A DNA stretch of 64,000 nucleotides from Caenispirillum salinarum AK4 (GTDB lineage: Bacteria > Pseudomonadota > Alphaproteobacteria > Rhodospirillales > Rhodospirillaceae): assembly GCF_000315795.1 (NCBI RefSeq), contig NZ_ANHY01000017.1, forward strand, positions 62,001 to 126,000. The letters are read 5' to 3'. The notes below the pieces were generated by a model that was not told the origin of the DNA, searched no databases, and was given only the letters and a program-made list of their open reading frames with translations. This document shows positions 1-10,720 of this stretch, piece by piece. A program made the translations under genes and the position numbers. Position 1 is the first letter of the stretch. Every line of letters begins with the position of its first letter.

Positions 1-36
1 GGCGCGCCGAGGGCTGAGCCGGCCAACGATACCGCC

Positions 37-1656
37 GTGCGTCCGCACGTGGAGGCGACGCCGACCCGCCGGGTCCGCACGACCGCCGGGGCTGGCGTGG
101 GCGCCCGCGGCGGCGATCCCGGTGCCGCGGCGGCGCACTCACCCCCGCCGGTGTCGGGCGGCGGGCGGCGCCGTTGGTTCCGCCTGCGTCATCCCTCGCT
201 GGCGGCCCGTCTCGTGCTGCTGGCCTTCGTCTTCATCGCCGTGCCCGCCGTGCTGGTCGGGCCGTTCCTCGCGGCCGAGGAAGCCAAGCGCGAGGCCCTG
301 CTGCGCGCCGTGCGCACCCAGGGCGCGGTCATCGCCGAGGGCCTGCGCCTGGCCCTGGAAAAGAGCCAGGAGGCCGACCTGCCGACGGCCCGCGAGGCGC
401 TGGAGCGCCTTGCCCAGCCGGAAATGCGGCTGCGGCTGCTCTACCGCCCGCAGGACCAGGACAGCGTCTTCCTCATCGGCGCCCAGCCGCCGCTGCCCTC
501 CGACCAGCTGGACACCGAACGCCTGGCGCTGGTGGCGGCCGGCGTGCCCTGGACCCTGCCGGAAAGCTGCCGCGGCGGTCAGCCGCTGGACCTGCCCTAC
601 GTCACGCCCGGCGGCGAGCAGGAGGTGCTGACCAGCCTCACCCCCTTCACCACGCAGGCGGGATGCTGGGGGCTGCTCACCTCCTACAGCCTGTCGGGCC
701 TGATCGGCGAGCAACTGGCGCGGCCGACGTGGCGTTCGCAGCAGGTGCTGTACGCCGCGGGTCTCTACGGCCTGGCCGCGCTGCTGGCGCTGGGCGTCAT
801 CTGGGCTCTGTGGCGGTCCCTGCGCCGCTTTGCCGGGCAGGCCCGCGCCGTGGCCCAGGGTGACGCCGAGGCCCACCACGGCTTCAAGGCCCGAGCCCGC
901 ATCCCCGAGCTTGAGGACGTGGCATCGGACTTCGACCGCATGGTGGAGCGCCTGCGCGCCTCGGCCGATGCCATCCGCCACGCGGCGGAGGAAAACGCCC
1001 ACGCCTTCAAGACGCCGCTGGCGACCATCGCCCAGAGCCTGGAACCGCTGTATCGCACGGTGCCCGTCGGCGACCAGCGGGCGCGGCGCTCGCTTGACAC
1101 GGCCCGCGCGGCGCTGACCCGGCTGGAGGCGCTGGTGCAGGCGGCGCGGCGGGTGGATGCCGCCATGGCCGACCTGATCGACCCGCCGCGCCGGCGCATC
1201 GACGTCTCGGTGCTGGTGAGCGCGGTGGCGGAAAGCTTCGACGACCCGGAGGAGGGCGTGCGCGTCACCGCCGAGGTCACGCCGGGCCTGCATGTGCTGG
1301 GCGGGGAGGACCTGCTTGAGACGGTGGCCGAGAACATCATCGAGAACGCCGTCAGCTTCAATCCCGCCGGTGCCACGGTGAAGGTCAGCCTGGTGCGCGA
1401 GGGCCGGGACGTGGTCTTCCGGGTGGAGGACGAGGGACCGGGCGTCGATCCGGCGGTGCTGCCCAACGTGTTCGAGCGCTACGTCAGCCATCGCCCCGAT
1501 CCCCGCCACGGCGACGTCCGTCCCGGCGCCGGCCATTTCGGCCTGGGCCTGTGGATCGTCAAGCGCAACGTCCAGGCCATGGGTGGTACGGTGACGGCCG
1601 AGAACCGCAAGCCCCGCGGCTGCCGCATGACGGTTCGGCTGCCGTTCGCCAAGTAA
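37..1656 (+). CDS. Membrane sensor histidine kinase
   Basis: Two-component sensor kinase of the inner membrane. A basic, low-complexity N-terminus (about 1-50) precedes a first membrane segment (about 57-80), a periplasmic region (about 81-235) and a second membrane segment (about 237-260). A HAMP-like linker follows, then the H-box AHAFKTPLAT with the phospho-accepting His322. The ATPase domain shows the N-box ENIIENAVSFNP (Asn437), the G1 box VEDEGPGVDP, the F-box VFERY and the G2 box GLGLWIV. The partner response regulator is not seen whole: a stop at 15-17, preceded by codons for R-A-E-G, would suit the C-terminus of an OmpR-type regulator ending just upstream (weak inference). The frame is open to the window edge, so the GTG at 37 is the first visible start rather than a proven one. 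The stimulus is unknown. Confidence 0.85.
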   Translation: MRPHVEATPTRRVRTTAGAGVGARGGDPGAAAAHSPPPVSGGGRRRWFRLRHPSLAARLVLLAFVFIAVPAVLVGPFLAAEEAKREALLRAVRTQGAVIAEGLRLALEKSQEADLPTAREALERLAQPEMRLRLLYRPQDQDSVFLIGAQPPLPSDQLDTERLALVAAGVPWTLPESCRGGQPLDLPYVTPGGEQEVLTSLTPFTTQAGCWGLLTSYSLSGLIGEQLARPTWRSQQVLYAAGLYGLAALLALGVIWALWRSLRRFAGQARAVAQGDAEAHHGFKARARIPELEDVASDFDRMVERLRASADAIRHAAEENAHAFKTPLATIAQSLEPLYRTVPVGDQRARRSLDTARAALTRLEALVQAARRVDAAMADLIDPPRRRIDVSVLVSAVAESFDDPEEGVRVTAEVTPGLHVLGGEDLLETVAENIIENAVSFNPAGATVKVSLVREGRDVVFRVEDEGPGVDPAVLPNVFERYVSHRPDPRHGDVRPGAGHFGLGLWIVKRNVQAMGGTVTAENRKPRGCRMTVRLPFAK

Positions 1657-1662
1657 GGGCGG

Positions 1663-1690
1663 GCGGCCCCGCCACCGGTGGCGGGGCCGC
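1663..1690. terminator. 28-nt perfect palindrome after the kinase gene
   Basis: The 28 bases 6 nt after the kinase stop form a perfect GC-rich palindrome (arms GCGGCCCCGCCACC and its complement). There is no T-run directly after it. It probably acts as an mRNA 3' stabiliser or Rho-assisted end; the intrinsic terminator follows at 1705-1740. Confidence 0.5.
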
Positions 1691-1704
1691 TGCCTCGAAA
1701 AGAG

Positions 1705-1740
1705 AACACCCCCGCGCCGGCAGGCACGGGGGTGTTTTCA
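1705..1740. terminator. Stem-loop terminator between kinase and tRNA-His
   Basis: The arms AACACCCCCG (1705-1714) and CGGGGGTGTT (1727-1736) form a strong stem followed on the plus strand by a T-run. On the minus strand the same stem is followed by CTCTTTT. It can therefore end both the kinase transcript and the convergent tRNA-His transcript. Confidence 0.7.
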
Positions 1741-1742
1741 TG

Positions 1743-1820
1743 TGGGGCGACTAGTCGGATTCGAACCGACGACCTCCTGGACCACAACCAGGCGCTCTAA
1801 CCAACTGAGCTATAGCCGCC
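1743..1820 (-). tRNA. tRNA-His (anticodon GTG)
   Basis: Read on the minus strand, the cloverleaf is complete. The anticodon stem CCTGG/CCAGG encloses the loop TTGTGGT with anticodon GTG. The D-arm reads AGCTCAGTTGGTTAGAGC, and the T-arm loop is TTCGAAT. The acceptor arm GCGGCTA pairs with TAGTCGC, including one G-T wobble. An extra G (position 1820) sits at -1 opposite C73, and the 3' CCA is encoded (1743-1745). G-1:C73 is the standard histidine identity element, which several alphaproteobacterial orders have lost. Confidence 0.95.
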
Positions 1821-1895
1821 ATCGCGGGAGGGCCGCTTTGTATGCCATAAGGGCCCGACCGTCAAGGACGATTTCGACGAAATCCCGCGCCTTTT

Positions 1896-3811
<1,916 letters not shown>

Positions 3812-3960
3812 GCGCCCTCGCTTTCCGACCCCCGGCCGGACGACGACGCGAACGCGCCGCACAGCGCGCGCAGCACTGTCCCGGCCGGACCCGGGCCGAC
3901 GGTTGGCGGCCCTGGGGGGATCCATTCAACCGGCCACACATATTTACGGGAAACAGGATC

Positions 3961-5370
3961 ATGTCCGACGTGAACAAGGTTTTGGAGCTGATCAAGGAAA
4001 ACGACGTCAAGTACGTCGACTTCCGCTTTACCGACCCCAAGGGCAAGTGGCAGCACACCGCGCAGCATGTCGCCTCCATCGACGAGGACATGCTGAACGA
4101 GGGTGTCATGTTCGACGGCTCCTCCATCGCCGGGTGGAAGGAGATCAACGAGTCCGACATGATCCTCAAGCCGGACCTGACCAGCGCCGTCATGGACCCG
4201 TTCTCGGCCCAGCCGACGCTGATCCTGTTCTGCGACATCCTGGAGCCCTCGACCGGTCAGCTCTACGACCGTGACCCGCGCGGCATCGCCAAAAAGGCCG
4301 AGGCCTACCTGCACTCCACCGGCATCGGCGACACCGTGTTCATGGGCCCCGAGGCCGAGTTCTTCGTGTTCGACGACGTCCGCTTCGACGTGCAGATGAA
4401 CCGCTGCTTCTATGAGATCGACAGCGAGGAAGGCCCCTACACCTCGGGCAAGCTGTTCGAGGAAGGCAACTGGGCGCACCGTCCGACCGTCAAGGGCGGC
4501 TACTTCCCCGTGCCGCCGGTGGACTCGGGCAACGACCTGCGCTCCGAGATGCTGACGGTCATGGGCGAGATGGGCCTGGCGATCGAAAAGCAGCACCACG
4601 AAGTCGCGCCGTCGCAGCACGAACTGGGCACCAAGTTCCAGACGCTGGTGACCGCCGCCGACCATATGCAGATCTACAAGTACGTGGTGCACATGGTCGC
4701 CCACGCCTACGGCAAGACGGCGACCTTCATGCCCAAGCCGGTCATGGGCGACAACGGCTCGGGCATGCACACCCACCAGTCGATCTTCAAGGAAGGCAAG
4801 CCGCTGTTCGCCGGTTCGGGCTACGCCGACCTGTCGGAGACCTGCCTGTACTACATCGGCGGCATCATCAAGCACGCCAAGGCGCTGAACGCCTTCACCA
4901 ACCCGTCGACCAACAGCTACAAGCGCCTGATCCCGGGCTTTGAGGCTCCGGTGCTGCTGGCCTACTCGGCGCGTAACCGTTCGGCGTCCTGCCGCATCCC
5001 GTACGCCACCAGCCCGAAGGGCAAGCGCGTCGAGGTCCGCTTCCCCGACCCGACCGCCAACCCCTACCTGGCCTTCGCCGCCATGCTGATGGCCGGCCTG
5101 GACGGCATCGAGAACAAGATCCACCCGGGCGACCCGATGGACAAGAACCTCTACGACCTGCCGGCCGAAGAGCTGGAGGGCGTGCCCACCGTCTGCGGCA
5201 GCCTCCGCGAGGCCCTGCAGGCGCTCGACGCCGACCGCGACTTCCTGAAGAAGGGCGACGTGTTCACCGACGACGTGATCGACGGCTACATCCAGCTCAA
5301 GTGGGAAGAGGTGTACAACTACGAGCACACCCCGCACCCGGTCGAGTACCGCATGTACTACTCGGTGTAA
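3961..5370 (+). CDS. glnA: Glutamine synthetase type I
   Basis: Makes glutamine from glutamate, ammonia and ATP; a cytoplasmic dodecamer and the main ammonium-assimilating enzyme. The 469-residue length is standard for GSI-beta. [10 protein letters not shown], the metal-binding [10 protein letters not shown] and the ATP-site [10 protein letters not shown] motifs are present. So are the active-site [10 protein letters not shown] region and the adenylylation site, Tyr398 in NLYDLP. GlnE-type adenylylation is therefore likely, in step with PII encoded just upstream. The chosen ATG follows AAACAGGATC, and [14 protein letters not shown] matches the family N-terminus. The frame stays open upstream through glnB, but that is a GC effect. 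A strong terminator follows at 5432-5464. Confidence 0.98.
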   Translation: MSDVNKVLELIKENDVKYVDFRFTDPKGKWQHTAQHVASIDEDMLNEGVMFDGSSIAGWKEINESDMILKPDLTSAVMDPFSAQPTLILFCDILEPSTGQLYDRDPRGIAKKAEAYLHSTGIGDTVFMGPEAEFFVFDDVRFDVQMNRCFYEIDSEEGPYTSGKLFEEGNWAHRPTVKGGYFPVPPVDSGNDLRSEMLTVMGEMGLAIEKQHHEVAPSQHELGTKFQTLVTAADHMQIYKYVVHMVAHAYGKTATFMPKPVMGDNGSGMHTHQSIFKEGKPLFAGSGYADLSETCLYYIGGIIKHAKALNAFTNPSTNSYKRLIPGFEAPVLLAYSARNRSASCRIPYATSPKGKRVEVRFPDPTANPYLAFAAMLMAGLDGIENKIHPGDPMDKNLYDLPAEELEGVPTVCGSLREALQALDADRDFLKKGDVFTDDVIDGYIQLKWEEVYNYEHTPHPVEYRMYYSV

Positions 5371-5431
5371 GCCGAACCGCCGGAACCGCGCCGTGCCCGT
5401 TGGGGCCGGCGCGGGATCGGGAATGATGAAG

Positions 5432-5464
5432 AAGGCCTCTCCGGGCAACCGGGGAGGCCTTTTT
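5432..5464 (+). terminator. Intrinsic terminator of glnBA
   Basis: The arms AGGCCTCTCC (5433-5442) and GGGGAGGCCT (5451-5460) form a stem followed by five Ts, about 60 bp after the glnA stop. Confidence 0.85.
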
Positions 5465-5624
5465 CGTGCCCGATGTCCTTTTCCGCGGTGCCCGCACGCT
5501 GGGATTGACCATCCGGCGCACACGGTCGACCGGCCGGAGTACGGTGCGACCCACGACGGAGGCGCGCCGTTACATTCCTTACACCAACGGTTTCGCCCGC
5601 CCACCCACCGTCGAGGAGAACCGG

Positions 5625-7769
5625 ATGGCTGCCGGCACGCCATCGCAGCCGCCTGCATCCACCACCGTCGATCCGCACGCCGAAAAGAGCCCGGCGGCGC
5701 GCGCCCTGGCGCGGCGGGTGGGGCCGCTGGCGGGTCTCCCGTTGGTGGCCGGGGCCCTTGCGGGCGGACTGGCGGCGGCGGGCGGCCTGGAACTGCCGGC
5801 CGCGATCGCCCTGACCGCAGCGGCGGGAGGCGGGGCCGTGGCGGTGGCCGCGTGGGTCTCGGTCCGCCGCCTGGCCGGGCTGGAGCGCGACCGCATGGAC
5901 AGCGAGGAACGCTTCCGCATCTTCCGCCGCGAGGCCGGCATCGGCATGTTCGAGTGGGACCTGAGCCAGCCCTACGCCACCGGCACGCCGGAATATTTCG
6001 CCATGATGGGCATGCCGCGCGACAAGGGTACCTTCACCAAGGAGGAATGGGCGGAAAAGGTCCACCCTGACGACCGAGCCCGCGCCGGAGACGCGGTGGA
6101 GGCGCTGGTCAACAAGGGCCGGCCCTACGACATCGAGTTCCGCAGCATCATGCCCGACGGCTCGGCGCGCTGGTACGCCAACCGCGCGGTCCTGTTCCGC
6201 ACCCGCGAAGGCAAGCCGGCGCGCATCCTGGGCGCCATGGTGGACATCGATGACCTCAAGCGCACGGAAGCGCAGGTGCGCGAGCGCGAGCGCATGTTCC
6301 GCCGCATGGCCGACGATGCCCCCGTGACGGTCTGGCTCAGCGATGCCGATGGGCGTCTGGTGTTTCTCAGCCGGTCCTACTACGCCTACACCGGCCATGA
6401 TCCCGACAAGCCGCCCGACGACATCTGGCTGGAGAGCATCCACCCGGACGACCGCCCCGCCGTGCTGGCGGTATGGGAACACGCCAACCGCACGCGCGAG
6501 CCCTTCTCCATCGACCTGCGCGCGCGCCGGCACGACGGCGTCTGGCGGTGGAAGCTGGACACGGCGACGCCGCGCTTCGAGGAAGACCGCTTTGTTGGTT
6601 ATATCGGATCGGTGGTCGACATCGCCGCCCGCAAGGAGGCCGAGGAACGCCATGAACTGCTGATGCGCGAGGTCGACCACCGCGCCAAGAACGTGCTCGC
6701 CCTGGTGCTGTCGGTGCTGCGCGTGACGCGGGCAGACAGCATGGAGGCTTATGTCGCCGCCGTGGAAGGACGGGTGGAGGCCATGGCGCGGGCGCACGTG
6801 CTGCTGGCCGAAAGCCGTTGGTACGGCGCGCGCCTCCAGCGGCTGGTGGAGGACGAACTGGGCAGCCTGCGCGGCGGTGCGGCGCGGGTGGAGATCGAGG
6901 GCCCGGCGGTCACCATACTGGCCGACGCCGTCCAGCCCATGACCATCGTGCTGCATGAACTGGTCACCAATGCCGCCAAGCACGGCGCCCTCTCGGGCGG
7001 CGAGACCGGCAGCCTCTCCGTCACCTGGATGCGCACGCCGGAAGGCGGCCTCGCGGTGGAATGGCGGGAGGCGGTGGGGCATCCTGTTGCGCCGCCGTCC
7101 CGCCAGGGCTTCGGCCGCATGCTGATCGAGACGCTGGTGGCCCGCCAGTTGGGTGGCACGATCACCTTCACCTGGGCAGAGAACGGCCTGCATTGCCGCC
7201 TCGACCTGTCGGCGGCCCTGGTTTCCGCCCGCGCGCCCGACGCGGAGCCCGACGCGGTGGGCGGGGCAGAGGCCGCCGGCGGCACGGCGTCGCCGTCCGG
7301 CTCTGCCGTCGCCGCCCCCGACACGGCGCCACCCCCGGCCGCGCCGCCGCGTCGCCGGGTGCTGGTGGTGGAGGACGACGTCCTGGTGGCGCTGGGACTG
7401 GAGCAGATGCTCGAGGACCTCAAGTACGAAGTGATCGGCCCCGCCCATGGCGTGGAGGACGCGCTGGCGCTGCTGGAGCGGGAGCGGCCCGACGCGGCCC
7501 TGCTGGACATCAATCTCGGCGGCATGCTGTCGACCGCCGTCGCCCGCCGACTGCGCAAGAAGGGGGTGCGGTTCGCCTACTGCACGGGCTACAGCGACCG
7601 CGGGGACACGGGTGTCGAGGCGCCGACGATCATCAAACCGGTGTCGGCGGGGCAACTGTCCAAGATGCTGACCGCCCTGCTGCGCAACCCGCCCCCCAAC
7701 CGGGCGCGCCCGGCGCTGCCGTCGCCGGTGGCGTGGACGCACGGAACCGGCGGCCCGTCGCGCCGGTGA
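5625..7769 (+). CDS. HWE-family hybrid sensor kinase with receiver
   Basis: A 714-residue signalling protein. Two hydrophobic segments (about 35-78) are followed by two PAS domains (about 92-215 and 222-340, each with a PAC-like end). The HWE kinase core has the H-box REVDHRAKNVLALV (His352), the N-box LHELVTNAAKHGAL (His444, Asn449) and the diagnostic WxE (Trp480, Glu482). A Pro/Ala linker (about 535-575) leads to a C-terminal receiver (about 576-695) whose phospho-acceptor is Asp628 in ALLDINLGG. The ATG at 5625 has a GAGGAG ribosome site; earlier in-frame starts lack one. No output regulator is adjacent, so it is an orphan hybrid. HWE kinases commonly take part in light, stress or motility control, but the ligand here is unknown. 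Confidence 0.9.
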   Translation: MAAGTPSQPPASTTVDPHAEKSPAARALARRVGPLAGLPLVAGALAGGLAAAGGLELPAAIALTAAAGGGAVAVAAWVSVRRLAGLERDRMDSEERFRIFRREAGIGMFEWDLSQPYATGTPEYFAMMGMPRDKGTFTKEEWAEKVHPDDRARAGDAVEALVNKGRPYDIEFRSIMPDGSARWYANRAVLFRTREGKPARILGAMVDIDDLKRTEAQVRERERMFRRMADDAPVTVWLSDADGRLVFLSRSYYAYTGHDPDKPPDDIWLESIHPDDRPAVLAVWEHANRTREPFSIDLRARRHDGVWRWKLDTATPRFEEDRFVGYIGSVVDIAARKEAEERHELLMREVDHRAKNVLALVLSVLRVTRADSMEAYVAAVEGRVEAMARAHVLLAESRWYGARLQRLVEDELGSLRGGAARVEIEGPAVTILADAVQPMTIVLHELVTNAAKHGALSGGETGSLSVTWMRTPEGGLAVEWREAVGHPVAPPSRQGFGRMLIETLVARQLGGTITFTWAENGLHCRLDLSAALVSARAPDAEPDAVGGAEAAGGTASPSGSAVAAPDTAPPPAAPPRRRVLVVEDDVLVALGLEQMLEDLKYEVIGPAHGVEDALALLERERPDAALLDINLGGMLSTAVARRLRKKGVRFAYCTGYSDRGDTGVEAPTIIKPVSAGQLSKMLTALLRNPPPNRARPALPSPVAWTHGTGGPSRR

Positions 7770-7790
7770 GCCCGTCATCGGGCCGACGAC

Positions 7791-7820
7791 GGCCCCTGTC
7801 CGGGGCGCGCGGACAGGGCC
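7791..7820 (+). terminator. Possible terminator after the HWE kinase
   Basis: GGCCCCTGTCCG (7791-7802) pairs with CGGACAGGGCC (7810-7820) with one bulged C. The tail GCATTGGTTT is only weakly T-rich. Confidence 0.4.
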
Positions 7821-7920
7821 GCATTGGTTTCGGTTGGCTTTCGCTTCCTCCAACGCCTACAGTCCCATGAAACGGCGCCGGGCAGCGCGTGAAAAAAGAA
7901 CAGTGGCAACGGGAGGAACC

Positions 7921-9561
7921 ATGTCCAGGCATCTGGGGACGTTCGATTACGTGGTCGTCGGCGCCGGCTCGGCCGGCTGCGTGCTCGCCAACCGGCTCAG
8001 CAAGGACGGCAGGCACTCGGTTCTGCTGCTGGAGGCGGGCGGCAAGGACGACTACATCTGGATCCACGTTCCCGTGGGCTACCTCTACTGCATGGGCAAC
8101 CCGCGCACCGACTGGGGGTTCGCCACCGAGAACGAACCCGGCCTGAACGGCCGCGCGCTCAACTATCCGCGCGGCAAGGTTCTGGGCGGGTGCTCGTCCA
8201 TCAACGGCATGATCTACATGCGCGGCCAGGCCCGCGACTACGACGGCTGGCGCCAGATGGGCAATGCCGGCTGGGGCTGGGACGACGTGCTGCCCTATTT
8301 CAAGCGCAGCGAGGATCAGGCCGCCTGCGAGCTGGGGGACTTCCACCAGTCGGGCGGCGAGTGGCGCGTGGAAAAGCAGCGCCTGAAGTGGGAAATCCTC
8401 GACGCCTTCCGCGAGGCCGCCCACCAGTGGGGCTTGCCCAAGTCAGACGACTTCAACACCGGCAACAACGAGGGCGTGGGCTACTTCCACGTCAACCAGC
8501 GCTCGGGCTGGCGGGTGAGCACGGCCAAGGCGTTCCTGAAACCCGCCATGAAGCGGCCCAACCTGCGCGTGGTCACCGGCGCCCACACCTCCGGCCTGCG
8601 TATCCAGGACGGCCGCGTGACCGGCGTTCACCTGAAGATCGACGGCGAGGACGCGCTGGCGGAAGCCTCCGGCGAGGTCATCCTGGCCGCCGGCGCCATC
8701 GGCAGCCCCCAGATCATGCAGCTGTCAGGCCTGGGGCCGGGCGGCCTTCTGCGCGAGTACGGCATCGACGTGGTGCGTGACATGCCCGACGTCGGCGGCA
8801 ACCTGCAGGATCATCTGCAGATCCGCACCGCCTACAAGGTCCAGGGCGTGCCGACGCTGAACGAGCGCGCCGGCAAGCTGCTGGGGAAGATGGGCATCGG
8901 CCTGGAATACATGCTGTTCCGGCGCGGCCCCATGTCCATGGCGCCGTCGCAACTGGGGGCCTTCGTGAAATCCGACCCGGCGCTGGAGACGCCTGATCTT
9001 CAGTTCCACGTCCAGCCGCTCAGCCTGGACGCTTTCGGGCAGCCGCTGCACCCGTTCCCGGCCTTCACCGCCAGTGTCTGCAACCTCAGGCCCGAGAGCC
9101 GCGGCGCAGTGACCATCAAGAGCGGCGATCCCTTCGCCTCGCCGTCCATCCGCCCCAACTACCTGGCGACGGACGGCGACAAGCGCATTGCGGCGAAAAG
9201 CGTCAAGATCGCCCGCGAGATCGCGGCCCAGCCGGCGCTGGCGAAGTACAAGCCCGAGGAGTTCAAGCCCGGTCCGCAGTACCAGACGGAAGAGGACCTG
9301 TGGAAGGGCGCGGGCGACATCGCCACGACAATCTTCCATCCCGTCGGCACCTGCCGCATGGGCCAGGACGACACCGCCGTGGTGGACGAGCGCCTGCGGG
9401 TGCGGGGGATCGACGGACTGCGGGTGGTCGATGCCTCCATCATGCCCACCATCACCAGCGGCAACACCAACAGCCCGGTCGTTATGATCGCCGAAAAGGC
9501 CAGCGACATGATCCTGGAGGACGCGGGGAAGACGGCCAAGGTGGCGGCGACGGTCGGGTGA
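7921..9561 (+). CDS. GMC-family FAD oxidoreductase
   Basis: A 546-residue flavoprotein that oxidises an alcohol to an aldehyde, in the choline dehydrogenase/BetA-like branch of the glucose-methanol-choline family. The N-terminal Rossmann motif VVVGAGSAGCVLANRL and the acidic LLLEAGG bind FAD. The GMC signature 1 region is NYPRGKVLGGCSSINGM, and signature 2 lies in AAGAIGSPQIMQLSGLGP. The catalytic histidine is His473 in FHPVGTCRMG, followed by the GNTNSPVVMIAEKA FAD-proximal segment. The ATG at 7921 follows GGGAGGAACC. The substrate could be choline, an aliphatic alcohol or a polyether; no betaine aldehyde dehydrogenase or transporter is adjacent. It is monocistronic. Confidence 0.88.
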   Translation: MSRHLGTFDYVVVGAGSAGCVLANRLSKDGRHSVLLLEAGGKDDYIWIHVPVGYLYCMGNPRTDWGFATENEPGLNGRALNYPRGKVLGGCSSINGMIYMRGQARDYDGWRQMGNAGWGWDDVLPYFKRSEDQAACELGDFHQSGGEWRVEKQRLKWEILDAFREAAHQWGLPKSDDFNTGNNEGVGYFHVNQRSGWRVSTAKAFLKPAMKRPNLRVVTGAHTSGLRIQDGRVTGVHLKIDGEDALAEASGEVILAAGAIGSPQIMQLSGLGPGGLLREYGIDVVRDMPDVGGNLQDHLQIRTAYKVQGVPTLNERAGKLLGKMGIGLEYMLFRRGPMSMAPSQLGAFVKSDPALETPDLQFHVQPLSLDAFGQPLHPFPAFTASVCNLRPESRGAVTIKSGDPFASPSIRPNYLATDGDKRIAAKSVKIAREIAAQPALAKYKPEEFKPGPQYQTEEDLWKGAGDIATTIFHPVGTCRMGQDDTAVVDERLRVRGIDGLRVVDASIMPTITSGNTNSPVVMIAEKASDMILEDAGKTAKVAATVG

Positions 9562-9582
9562 CGAGCGGTTGTTAAGGCGCCT

Positions 9583-9626
9583 GGCGGCGGACGTGGAGTG
9601 TCCTGCTTCCGCAGGGGTCCGCCGCC
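9583..9626. other. Nested hairpin between convergent genes
   Basis: GGCGGCGGAC (9583-9592) pairs exactly with GTCCGCCGCC (9617-9626), with an inner stem CCTGC/GCAGG at 9602-9615. It lies between the GMC gene and the convergent small membrane protein. No T-run follows on either strand, so a Rho-independent role is uncertain. Confidence 0.5.
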
Positions 9627-9668
9627 GGTCTCAGCCACTCTGTCCCACACCTTAAGCCGAACGGTCCT

Positions 9669-9890
9669 TCACCGCCCCCGCTCCCCCTCCTTTCTCCGTG
9701 CCCGGCGTTTCATGGCCCACAGGCCGCCGCCCAGGAAGGCGAGAACGATCAGGCCGATCAGCAGAAGCAAAAGCACCGGGCTGTCGGGGCTTTCGCTCAG
9801 GCCGGAGTCGGTTGTTTCCTGCGCCAGCGCGACGGCGGGCGCCGTCAGGCCAACCAGGGTCAGCAGAACGGTCTTGAGCATCGGTGTCAT
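9669..9890 (-). CDS. Small secreted/membrane-anchored protein (73 aa)
   Basis: I do not recognise a family. The protein has a clear signal peptide (MLKTVLLTLVGLTAPAVALA, cleavage after ALA-Q about residue 24), a short Ser/Asp-rich periplasmic segment, one membrane helix (about 39-60) and a very basic cytoplasmic tail (KRRARRKEGERGR). The ATG has a GGAGG ribosome site. It follows the ZIP transporter gene by 23 bp on the same strand, so it probably belongs to the mla-ZIP operon. The layout resembles small LPXTG-like or WGxxGxxG-type anchors, but no sorting motif is present. Confidence 0.6.
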   Translation of the reverse strand: MTPMLKTVLLTLVGLTAPAVALAQETTDSGLSESPDSPVLLLLLIGLIVLAFLGGGLWAMKRRARRKEGERGR

Positions 9891-9913
9891 GCGTCCTCCC
9901 TTTCCTTCAGCGG

Positions 9914-10720
9914 TCAGCCGGCGTAGCGGCTGAGCAGGAATGCCAGCGCGAAGCCCGACGCCGTCGACATGGCGACCCAGGGGCCGCCGGTGCGGAAGGC
10001 GTCGGGAAACATGGTGTCCGACAGCATTGCCAGAATGCCGCCCGCCGCCAGCGCCAGAAGCGCGCTCTGGAAGGCGTCGGGCATGCCGGCCAGAAGCTCG
10101 AACCCCAGGATCACCGAGGCGACGCAGGCCAGCGCCACGATACCCCAGGCGGTGAGGATGTAGGTCGCCGACCGGCCCTCGTGCTTCATGCCGATGGTCG
10201 ACGACATCGCGCCCGGCAGGTTCGACAGGAACACCGCCCCCAGCAGGACGATGCCCAGTCCCGGCCCTTCCTCGGCGGCAATGCCGACACCGATGGCGGC
10301 GTTCTCGGGGATGCCGTCCAGCGCCGTGCCCATCAGCACCGCGATGCCCGATACGGTCGCCTGCTCGTCGGTCTTGGGCGGCGGTGCGTCCTCGTCCACC
10401 TGGAAGGGCTCCGTGCCCTCGCGCTTCGGCGAGCTTTTCGCCGCCATGCGGTCGGTGATCTGGTCCAGCACCACATAGATCAAGGCTCCCAGCATGAAGC
10501 CGGCGACGGTGGACAGCGTGGTGCCGGTTTCGAACGCCTCTTCCATCAACTCGAAGGACAGGGCGCAGACCAGCACGCCGGCGCCGAAGGCGATGACGGC
10601 GGCGACGATCTTGCGCGGCGGCGTCCAGAACAGGCCGATCAATACGCCGATGGGAAAGGCGGCGCTCGCCATCAGGCCGAAGGCGACGGCGCGGCCGAGG
10701 CCGGGTCCGTCCTCCATCAT
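9914..10720 (-). CDS. ZIP-family metal transporter
   Basis: A 268-residue inner-membrane protein of the ZIP (ZupT-like) family, which usually brings Zn(II) or other divalent metals into the cytoplasm. About eight hydrophobic segments are visible, with the metal-site helix TALDGIPENAAIGVGIAAEEG containing the conserved D/E-x-x-P-E pattern. A cytoplasmic loop (about 100-135) is rich in Asp, Glu and Pro and lacks the usual His cluster. The start at 10720 overlaps the stop of the upstream lipoprotein gene as ATGA; an earlier in-frame start would overlap it more. This implies translational coupling to a lipid-transport operon, an unusual partnership. Confidence 0.8.
   Translation of the reverse strand: MMEDGPGLGRAVAFGLMASAAFPIGVLIGLFWTPPRKIVAAVIAFGAGVLVCALSFELMEEAFETGTTLSTVAGFMLGALIYVVLDQITDRMAAKSSPKREGTEPFQVDEDAPPPKTDEQATVSGIAVLMGTALDGIPENAAIGVGIAAEEGPGLGIVLLGAVFLSNLPGAMSSTIGMKHEGRSATYILTAWGIVALACVASVILGFELLAGMPDAFQSALLALAAGGILAMLSDTMFPDAFRTGGPWVAMSTASGFALAFLLSRYAG

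Noticed and set aside
7921-9561. GMC oxidoreductase as the missing PuuB
   Set aside because: PuuB is a DAO-type flavoprotein. This enzyme has GMC signatures and the HPVGTCRMG catalytic block, and it lies 17 kb away from the polyamine genes.
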